This document shows positions 1 to 5,307 of a stretch of DNA of 11,531 bases, one piece after another. Every line of letters begins with the position of its first letter. Positions within the stretch are counted from its first letter, which is position 1. A program made the position numbers and the translations under genes. This stretch comes from Flemingiibacterium sp045587285 (lineage in GTDB: Bacteria; Bacillota; Clostridia; Oscillospirales; CAG-272), in NCBI GenBank assembly GCA_045587285.1, contig JAZNBZ010000257.1, positions 1-11,531 on the forward strand. The letters are read 5' to 3'. Under the pieces are notes generated by a model, which was not told the origin of the DNA, made no database searches, and was given only the letters and a program-made list of their open reading frames with translations.

Positions 1-107
1 GTATCATTTACATAGGCGTCGTCGTTTGTCGTGGCGACACACGATGCCGCAAAAAACATTACCGCCGTTACCAAAGCGCAAAGTATAAAAACATTTCGTT
101 TCATCAT
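1..107 (-). CDS. Putative lipoprotein, N-terminal part only
   Basis: This is the first 35 codons of a gene that continues beyond the left edge of the window. The visible peptide has a classic bacterial lipoprotein signal. It begins MMKR, has a hydrophobic core at about residues 6-19, and ends in a lipobox A-A-S-C with the modifiable cysteine at residue 23. A polar stretch (ATTNDD) follows. The mature protein would be anchored to the outer face of the cytoplasmic membrane. The ATG at 107-105 overlaps the TGA stop of the upstream phosphoesterase in an ATGA junction, so the two are probably translationally coupled. A second ATG at 104-102 is spaced better (7 nt) from the GGAG ribosome site and may be the real start. 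Nothing about its function can be read from this fragment. Its position suggests it belongs to the sigma factor unit. Confidence 0.72.
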   Translation of the reverse strand, partial: MMKRNVFILCALVTAVMFFAASCVATTNDDAYVND

Positions 108-1021
108 TCTTCTCCTTCCATTTCAAACTTAATCACACAAATCTCGGGGCGGTTGAATATGCGCACCATACGCTTTTTCGACAGTCCGCGCGACACGATA
201 TGCGCAAAGTCCTCGTACTCGTAAAATCCGCCCGCGTGATCCGGAAAGAAGCCCTGATGCGGCGCGTAAACACCGTTTATAAACGGCGGCAAGCGCCACT
301 GTCCGCCGTGAGCGTGTCCCGAAAACGCCGCGTCGAAGCCAAGCGAATCGTAAAGCCCATACTCCTCGGGACGGTGCGAGAGCAGTATGGTAAACCGCTC
401 ATCCGATGCAACGTCGGCAAATTCATCCTTAAGCTCCTCTCGCCATTCTGTGAGTATCGGACTCACCCTGTCCTTGTCCTCGGCAAAACGCTCGGCAAGA
501 TTGTTGTGATGTATTTCGTCCTTAAAGAAATACGGGTCGCATACACCGCAGAGCAAAACGCCGTCAAATATTTCCTCACACGAGGTGCGGTGCATAAGCT
601 TAACGCCCATTTTCTCAAGCTCTGCACAGATTTCATCGATATTCGGTATATACGCCTCGTGATTGCCCAGCACCATATAGCACGGCGCTATTTTAGCAAG
701 TGCCTCCAAAGCTACGAGCGAGGGATTGTCCTTTGTGAGCTCTATCGGATTTTCCTCATCACTCTTGTCGTCCTCGATCATATCGCCCGTGATAAATATA
801 ACGTCGGGCTCGGCATCCTTTACCGAATCAATAAGCTTTTTCTGATTCTTACCGTAGCGCGACTCGTGAAGGTCGCTTATCTGCACGGCGGTAAATGAGT
901 GTGAAAGCTTCGGCGAGGAAACGGTGTATTCCCTTACCTTTATTCTGTTTGAGGTCGCCGCTAAAACCAAGGCGGCGCAGACAATTGCACCGCCAATAAA
1001 AAACCATATCATCTTCTTCAT
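104..1021 (-). CDS. Membrane-anchored calcineurin-like metallophosphoesterase
   Basis: This 305-residue protein belongs to the calcineurin-like (YkuE-type) metallophosphoesterase family, which uses a two-metal centre to hydrolyse phosphoesters. An N-terminal hydrophobic segment (about residues 5-23) looks like an uncleaved anchor and would place the catalytic domain outside the membrane. All the metal-binding blocks are visible in order: D50-L-H52, G79-D80, G119-N-H121-E, H216 in LLSHRPE, and G235-H-A-H238-G-G-Q. The active site therefore looks intact. The substrate is not known; relatives have been linked to lipid or envelope phosphoesters, for example UDP-diacylglucosamine hydrolysis. The ATG lies one base after the stop of the anti-sigma gene, with only a modest AAGAG ribosome site. 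The stop overlaps the start of the lipoprotein gene. It is therefore a middle gene of a compact operon and probably shares control by the ECF sigma factor. Confidence 0.93.
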   Translation of the reverse strand: MKKMIWFFIGGAIVCAALVLAATSNRIKVREYTVSSPKLSHSFTAVQISDLHESRYGKNQKKLIDSVKDAEPDVIFITGDMIEDDKSDEENPIELTKDNPSLVALEALAKIAPCYMVLGNHEAYIPNIDEICAELEKMGVKLMHRTSCEEIFDGVLLCGVCDPYFFKDEIHHNNLAERFAEDKDRVSPILTEWREELKDEFADVASDERFTILLSHRPEEYGLYDSLGFDAAFSGHAHGGQWRLPPFINGVYAPHQGFFPDHAGGFYEYEDFAHIVSRGLSKKRMVRIFNRPEICVIKFEMEGEE

Positions 1022-1022
1022 C

Positions 1023-1940
1023 TTACTCTTTCGTATCAGTTACGAGAATCAACTCGCATTTGTCGAACTCCGCATCGGTGGGAACGTACGCGCGATACGC
1101 CGAGCCTCTGTGCTCGAGCACCTCAAGGTAGCCCGTGAACATCACGATAGCGTCGGTGTCAACCGCGTAGTATATGCAGGACACGCCCTCTACCGACAGC
1201 GGCTGCGCCTCGCTCATCGGAACTATGCCCTCAAGCTCCTCCTTGGCACACACGAGCAGCGCGCTTTCCTCTGACACGCACGCCGCGAAAACATCGTCAA
1301 GAACGTCCACGCTTACACTCGAAGCGCCCACAGCGTCCCCGTTTTGCACGTCGGCAGCAGCCGTGTCAGCAGGCATTGGCGCATATCCCGAAAAGGACGA
1401 GGTGGTTTCAACGATTTTATCTTCAGAGGCAGAGCCGTAAATGTCGGCGTCGGCGTAGTTATACTGTACCTTGTCGGGCAATATAGCATCCGCGTTATCC
1501 GCATCCTCCGCGCTTGCGTCAAAGATTCCGTCATCAAAGACTCTTGCATCGCCGGGCGCTTGGTCAAGCATCTCTGCGCTCGCACCGCTCTCGATAAAGC
1601 CCCTGCCAACGACGAGTATCATAACCGCCGCCGCAATAGCCGCAAGCGAGCCCATCCACGGCTTCATACGCATCCTCGGCACAAGCACCTTTGCGTCCTG
1701 CGGAGTCTTTTCGACCTCTGCCATAACGGCGCCGTAAAGCGCGGAGGGTGCACTGTCTGCCGAGCTCTTTACGAGCGAAAGCATCTCGCGGCGCTCACCG
1801 AGCTCGCGTCTGCACGCCTCACACTCGGCGATATGCGCTTTGAGCACTGCCGCGTCGGAGTCGGACAGCGTGCCGTCGATATAATCGAACATCAGCGCGC
1901 GAACGTCCTCACAGCCTGCCGTTTTTCTGTTAAGTAGCAT
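1023..1940 (-). CDS. Zinc-finger anti-sigma factor, single-pass membrane protein
   Basis: This protein of about 305 residues is the likely membrane anti-sigma factor for the ECF sigma factor encoded just upstream. The N-terminal cytoplasmic part has the ZAS-type motif H36-x3-C40-x2-C43 (HIAECEAC), preceded by C10 in a CEDVRAL segment, as expected for a zinc anti-sigma domain. A transmembrane helix follows at about residues 96-112 (GSLAAIAAAVMILVV). The remaining roughly 190 residues would be extracytoplasmic; they are acidic and serine-rich, and I do not recognise the domain. I chose the ATG at 1940 because AAAGGA lies 11-12 nt upstream. An in-frame ATG at 1967 would add nine residues but has no ribosome site. 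In the known mechanism the protein holds the sigma factor at the membrane until an envelope signal releases it. Here that signal is unknown. Confidence 0.9.
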   Translation of the reverse strand: MLLNRKTAGCEDVRALMFDYIDGTLSDSDAAVLKAHIAECEACRRELGERREMLSLVKSSADSAPSALYGAVMAEVEKTPQDAKVLVPRMRMKPWMGSLAAIAAAVMILVVGRGFIESGASAEMLDQAPGDARVFDDGIFDASAEDADNADAILPDKVQYNYADADIYGSASEDKIVETTSSFSGYAPMPADTAAADVQNGDAVGASSVSVDVLDDVFAACVSEESALLVCAKEELEGIVPMSEAQPLSVEGVSCIYYAVDTDAIVMFTGYLEVLEHRGSAYRAYVPTDAEFDKCELILVTDTKE

Positions 1941-1996
1941 AAAATAATCTATCCTTTCGCACGGCATTTATGCGCCGCGCTGTATTTTGTTAATCA

Positions 1997-2024
1997 TTAG
2001 ACGATGGGAAACGAAAAAAGTTCC
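1997..2024 (-). promoter_or_regulatory. ECF-sigma type promoter upstream of the anti-sigma gene
   Basis: On the minus strand a -35 element GGAACTT (2024-2018) is separated by exactly 16 bp from a -10 element TCTAA (2001-1997; the context reads CGTCTAA). This matches the general ECF pattern of an AAC-containing -35 box and a CGTC or TCTRA -10 box. It lies in the 112-bp gap between the sigma and anti-sigma genes. Transcription would start about 50 nt before the anti-sigma ATG. The -35 box is also one arm of an imperfect inverted repeat (GGGAAC and GTTTCCC). The motif is seen directly; recognition by the neighbouring sigma factor is inferred. Confidence 0.6.
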
Positions 2025-2052
2025 CGATTTTTCGAAGCTTTTTTTAAAATTT

Positions 2053-2652
2053 TTACGGGCTGTAAGCCTCAAGCAGCAGTTCCTTCAAGCGAAGACGCGC
2101 TCGGTTGAGCCTTGATTTGACCGTTCCGACCTCAAGTCCCGTCATTTCGGAGATAGCCTCGTAGGAGTAGCCCTCGATGTCGCGAAGCTCGACCACCTCT
2201 CTCGCCTCGGGCGACAGCCTTGCGATAGCGTCACGTACAAGCTTTATCTGCTCGCGCTTTTCCGTCATTTTTTCAGGTGACGTGCTCGCACTCTCGTCGG
2301 CGAATTCGACCTCGATCTCGTCGCCGTCCTTGTCGATGTAGGTCGGCATAGCCTCGGTTGCAGTCGCCCTTTGATGCCGCAGGAAATCAAGACACGCATT
2401 CTGGCATATCTTATAAACCCACGTTGCAAAGCGGCAGTCGCCGCGATAACGCCCGATCGAGCGCCAAATTTTTATAAATATCTCCTGCGACACGTCAAAG
2501 GCGTCGTCGGCGTTCACGACCTTTAGCTTCACGGAGTTGTAAACGAGCCGCTCGTAAAGGCGTACTATCTCGCCGAACGCCGTCTGATCGCCGTTTTGCG
2601 CCGCTTTTATAAGTGCGTTTTCCTCGGGTGTGTTATATTTATTGTCTGACAA
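2053..2652 (-). CDS. ECF-family RNA polymerase sigma factor
   Basis: This sigma-70 family protein of the extracytoplasmic function group has about 199 residues, the normal size. Region 2 spans about residues 26-95 and includes the DVSQEIFIKIW helix and the FATWVYKICQNACLDF core, which recognises the -10 element. An acidic linker (DKDGDEIEVEF) follows. Region 4 (about 137-192) has a helix-turn-helix GYSYEAISEMTGLEVGTVKS for the -35 element. The best start is a TTG at 2652-2650, because a strong AAAGGAGG sits about 10 nt upstream. The longer frame back to 2760 would run into the end of the dus gene and starts with unrelated residues. The gene lies 43 bp after dus and 112 bp before its anti-sigma partner on the same strand, the usual pairing. 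The regulon is unknown, but the promoter at 1997-2024 suggests it activates the genes that follow it. Confidence 0.92.
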   Translation of the reverse strand: MSDNKYNTPEENALIKAAQNGDQTAFGEIVRLYERLVYNSVKLKVVNADDAFDVSQEIFIKIWRSIGRYRGDCRFATWVYKICQNACLDFLRHQRATATEAMPTYIDKDGDEIEVEFADESASTSPEKMTEKREQIKLVRDAIARLSPEAREVVELRDIEGYSYEAISEMTGLEVGTVKSRLNRARLRLKELLLEAYSP

Positions 2653-2695
2653 GTCAGGCTGTCCTCCTTTCCTTTGGAGATGATGTATGGCAAAA

Positions 2696-3676
2696 TTATT
2701 TAACCACCGACAAAAGTATCTCGCGCATTTCCTCACGCGTGGTGGCAGAGTTGAGCGCACCTCTCGCGCCCGACGCTCCGCGAATACCCTTCAGGTACCA
2801 CGAAAGCTGTCCGCGCGACTGTAATACTGCTAACTTCTCGCCCTTTTCTTGGATTGCCGTGTCGAGCTGGCGAAGCGCCGTTTCGATGCGCTCAATATCC
2901 GTCGGCGGCGTGTACTTTTCGGCGTAAACGGCGGCGCGTATCTCGGAGAATATCCACGGGTTGCCCATCGCACCGCGGCCTATCATCACCGCGTCACACC
3001 CCGTGCGCTCGAACATACGCACAGCGTCCGCCGCACAGAATATCTCGCCGTTTGCAATAACGGGAACGGTCAGCGCGGCTTTTATACGAGCTATCTCGTC
3101 AAAGTTAATGGGAGCCGAAAATCTTCCCTCTCGCGTGCGGCCGTGTACGCACACGGCATCCGCGCCCATATCCTCCATACGCTTTGCGAAGTCCATGCCG
3201 ATAACGTGCGCGTCGTCCCAGCCGATACGCATCTTTACCGTAACGGGCACGTCGGGTGCGACCTCGCTCACCGCGCGCTTTACCTTTTTTACTATCTCGG
3301 CGGCAACGTCGGGAGTGCGTAAGAGTCCCGAGCCCTCGCCGTTGTTTGCAACCTTAGGCGCGGGACAGCCCATATTTACGTCAATAGCTTTCGGCTTTTT
3401 CGTGCTGCGGCAGTGCTTATACGACGCCGTCGCTATCTTCGCCGCCGCCTCTGCCATAATATCGGGCTCGCTTCCGAATATCTGCACGCCCGTCGGCTCG
3501 TTTTCAAACAGCTCGCCGAGCACGGCGGTCTTTTTATCTTCAAAATGTATCGCCTTCGCCGAGAGCATTTCGGTGAACATCAGCTCTGCGCCAAGGTCCC
3601 CACATATATCGCGAAACGCGTGGTCGGTGACGCCTGCCATCGGCGCAAGCGAGATCTTGTAGTCAAGTTTTTTCAT
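2696..3676 (-). CDS. dusB: tRNA dihydrouridine synthase (DusB-like)
   Basis: This 326-residue flavoenzyme of the Dus family reduces specific uridines in tRNA to dihydrouridine using FMN and NAD(P)H in the cytoplasm. It is a TIM barrel, with LAPMAGVTDHAFR near the N-terminus (residues 10-22). The catalytic cysteine C104 lies in NMGCPAPKV. FMN and RNA-contact segments follow: VKMRIG (147-152), CVHGRTREG (176-184), PVIANGEI (205-212) and MIGRGAMGNPWIF (231-243). The segment after the catalytic cysteine reads NNGEGSGLL, where AGSALL is more common in DusB; this is a minor variation. The ATG has an AGGA site 6 nt upstream. It is the first gene of the leftward block, with the ECF sigma gene starting 43 bp after its stop and no terminator in between, so read-through into the sigma gene is likely. 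The subtype assignment (DusB rather than another Dus) is by general resemblance. Confidence 0.94.
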   Translation of the reverse strand: MKKLDYKISLAPMAGVTDHAFRDICGDLGAELMFTEMLSAKAIHFEDKKTAVLGELFENEPTGVQIFGSEPDIMAEAAAKIATASYKHCRSTKKPKAIDVNMGCPAPKVANNGEGSGLLRTPDVAAEIVKKVKRAVSEVAPDVPVTVKMRIGWDDAHVIGMDFAKRMEDMGADAVCVHGRTREGRFSAPINFDEIARIKAALTVPVIANGEIFCAADAVRMFERTGCDAVMIGRGAMGNPWIFSEIRAAVYAEKYTPPTDIERIETALRQLDTAIQEKGEKLAVLQSRGQLSWYLKGIRGASGARGALNSATTREEMREILLSVVK

Positions 3677-3726
3677 AAAACGTCCTAAAATGTATTTTTC
3701 TAATTTTATCGCACGTTTGTTACATC

Positions 3727-3754
3727 AGTATGAACAAGTAGCGTGAGTTTTCAA
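3727..3754 (-). promoter_or_regulatory. Possible sigma-A promoter for the dus-sigma block
   Basis: On the minus strand TTGAAA (3754-3749) and CATACT (3732-3727) are separated by 16 bp, about 50 bp before the dus start codon. The -35 box matches the TTGACA consensus at five of six positions, and the -10 box matches TATAAT at four of six. This would make a moderate vegetative promoter for dus and, by read-through, for the sigma factor gene. The region is AT-rich and could offer other matches, so support is weak. Confidence 0.3.
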
Positions 3755-3800
3755 AATAACTCTCTATTTCATTATTATATTCCCTATGAAATACTTCCCC

Positions 3801-3941
3801 AAGCCTCCCTCCGAGAGGGAGGTGGCACGGCGTAAGCCGTGACGGAAGGAGCCTGCGCAATCTTATAATTCAAGCAAATCTACCGTTAACGCCCTCTCCC
3901 TCAGTCATCTTCGATGACAGCTCCCTCCCGGAGGGAGCCTT
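3801..3941. repeat. Double-hairpin inverted repeat element (MITE-like)
   Basis: This roughly 140-bp noncoding element has two related ends in opposite orientation. The left end (3801-3850) has stem CCTCCCT/AGGGAGG (3804-3810 with 3816-3822), then stem CACGGC-GTAA-GCCGTG (3826-3841). The right end, read on the minus strand from 3941, has stem GCTCCCT/AGGGAGC (3920-3926 with 3932-3938), then stem GTCATC/GATGAC (3904-3909 with 3913-3918). Both ends share AAG at the tip and end in a GGAG-containing tail. The second hairpin is entirely different in sequence but still paired, and the first carries a compensating C-G to G-C swap. The spacer (about 3855-3888) is AT-rich and has no coding frame. Similar hairpin pairs are, to my recollection, scattered in genomes of gut Clostridia. 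I infer a small non-autonomous mobile or structural repeat. Confidence 0.7.
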
Positions 3942-4053
3942 ATGATACCGTAATTTATCCATAAACACAAAGAAGTCGGATTTAGTTTAAAATAAGGTAG
4001 CAAGCGCGAAAAATTCGCATAGTATGTAGTATCAATTTTTGAAAGGAGTCACT

Positions 4054-5307
4054 ATGTATATTTACGTTGTTACAGAAGGCGACACGCTCGCCGCTCTGTC
4101 CGCACGGCTCGGAGTGGCGCAAAGCGTACCCGCCTCGGCAAACGGGCTTCGCGAGCCGTACGCACTCACACCCGGTCAGGCGCTTCTTATCCTGAACGGC
4201 GCACGCACCTATACCGTTGAGAGAGGCGACACGGTGTATTCGATAGCCGCGCGCTTCGCTCTGACGCTAAACCGCCTCTGGCAGATGAACCCCACTCTCG
4301 CAGGAGGAGTGCAGATCTACCCCGGTCAAACGCTCGTCGTATATCTTCCGCCAACGAATAATCCGCCCATACTAACCACGGGCTACGCATATCCGTTCAT
4401 CGACGAGGCGCTTCTTCGCGCCACGCTTCCCTATCTCGATTTCCTCGCTATATTCAGCTACGGCTTTCGCGCCGACGGAAGCCTCGTTCCGCTCGATGAC
4501 ACGCGTCTGCTCACTCTCGCAAACGAGTACGGCGTCTCACCGATGCTCGTTCTCACCTCAATAGGCGACGACGGACGCTTTTCCTCCGCGGCAGTCGCCT
4601 CGATGCTCGCGAGCACCGACGTGCAGGCAAATCTTATCGAGAACGTCGTAAATATCGCGCGTCAAAAGGGCTATGCGGCAGTAAACTCCGACCTTGAATA
4701 CATACCCGGCGAATACCGTGGCGCATACAGCGAGTTTATCCAAAATTTAGCCGACGCTCTGCATAACGTCGGCATAGAATTGACCGTATCCTTAGCACCG
4801 AAAACATCCGACGCGCAGGAGGGGCTGCTCTACGAGGGCGTAGACTACGCCGCACTCGGTTCAGCGGCTGACCGCGTACTTTTAATGACGTACGAATGGG
4901 GCTACACATATTCCGAGCCGCGTGCCGTCGCGCCGATAAATAACGTCACGGCGGTAGTTGACTACGCTCTGTCGGTTATCCCTGCCGAGAAAATTGACCT
5001 CGGCGTGCCGAATTACGGCTACGATTGGAATATTCCGTGGGTAGAGGGCACGGCGGCGCGAAGTATAGGCAACGTTGCCGCGCAGGAGTTAGCTATAGAC
5101 CGCGGTGCGCCGATACAGTTTGACGAAGCGGCACGGTCGCCGTTTTTCAGATACACGGCAGAGGATAACTCGCGCCACGAGGTGTGGTTCGAGGACGCGC
5201 GCTCTATCTCGGCAAAGCTCGACCTGCTTCGCTCACGCTCGCTCGGCGGCGTCGGCGTGTGGCAGATAATGCGGTGGTTTCCGCAGCTTTGGCTGTCGAT
5301 GATGTAA
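4054..5307 (+). CDS. LysM-LysM-GH18 glycosidase, spore cortex hydrolase type (SleL/YaaH-like)
   Basis: This 417-residue protein has the layout of the SleL/YaaH family, glycoside hydrolase family 18 N-acetylglucosaminidases that degrade spore cortex fragments during germination. Two LysM peptidoglycan-binding repeats come first: about residues 4-47 (YVVTEGDTLAALSARLGV) and 53-97 (YTVERGDTVYSIAARF, with MNPTL and IYPGQTLVV). The GH18 barrel fills about residues 105-415. Its active site segment AAVNSDLEY carries D213 and the catalytic acid E215. The family pattern usually has G-V-N-x-D-F-E here, so the catalytic pair is kept. There is no signal peptide, as in YaaH and SleL, which are made in the mother cell and assembled on the spore. 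I chose the ATG at 4054 because AAAGGAG sits 5 nt upstream. An in-frame TTG at 4039 precedes this ribosome site and is unlikely. Its presence implies an endospore former. Confidence 0.92.
   Translation: MYIYVVTEGDTLAALSARLGVAQSVPASANGLREPYALTPGQALLILNGARTYTVERGDTVYSIAARFALTLNRLWQMNPTLAGGVQIYPGQTLVVYLPPTNNPPILTTGYAYPFIDEALLRATLPYLDFLAIFSYGFRADGSLVPLDDTRLLTLANEYGVSPMLVLTSIGDDGRFSSAAVASMLASTDVQANLIENVVNIARQKGYAAVNSDLEYIPGEYRGAYSEFIQNLADALHNVGIELTVSLAPKTSDAQEGLLYEGVDYAALGSAADRVLLMTYEWGYTYSEPRAVAPINNVTAVVDYALSVIPAEKIDLGVPNYGYDWNIPWVEGTAARSIGNVAAQELAIDRGAPIQFDEAARSPFFRYTAEDNSRHEVWFEDARSISAKLDLLRSRSLGGVGVWQIMRWFPQLWLSMM

Larger units (their letters stand above)
3677..4053. other. Divergent intergenic region between dus and the LysM hydrolase
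   Basis: This 377-bp stretch has no supportable gene on either strand. It holds the candidate dus promoter (3727-3754) and the double-hairpin element (3801-3941). A small perfect inverted repeat GCGAA-AAA-TTCGC lies at 4006-4018, about 36 bp before the LysM hydrolase ATG. No convincing vegetative promoter for the rightward gene is visible. A CATAGTAT at about 4018-4025 resembles the -10 of mother-cell sporulation promoters, but I found no matching -35 box. Confidence 0.6.

Noticed and set aside
200..898. Long plus-strand open frame opposite the phosphoesterase
   Set aside because: It lies wholly antisense to a gene with clear catalytic motifs, has no ribosome site or recognisable domain, and is explained by the codon bias of the real gene.
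1941..1967. Upstream ATG at 1967 as the anti-sigma start
   Set aside because: There is no ribosome site before it, and the nine added residues include the ribosome site of the ATG at 1940.
2008..2025. GGGAAAC/GTTCCC inverted repeat as a terminator for the sigma gene
   Set aside because: On the minus strand no T-run follows the second arm, and the stem is short and imperfect. The -35 part of an ECF promoter explains it better.
2961..3662. 233-codon plus-strand frame opposite dus
   Set aside because: It is antisense to a well-conserved enzyme, has low-complexity A/S/R/P-rich translation, and no ribosome site or domain.
3801..3941. CRISPR array or riboswitch
   Set aside because: There are only two units, in inverted rather than direct order, with different second stems. 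No spacer periodicity and no known aptamer core were recognised.
4018..4025. Mother-cell sporulation (sigma-E/K) promoter for the LysM hydrolase
   Set aside because: CATAGTAT resembles the -10 box, but no matching -35 box is found at the expected distance, so it is not called.
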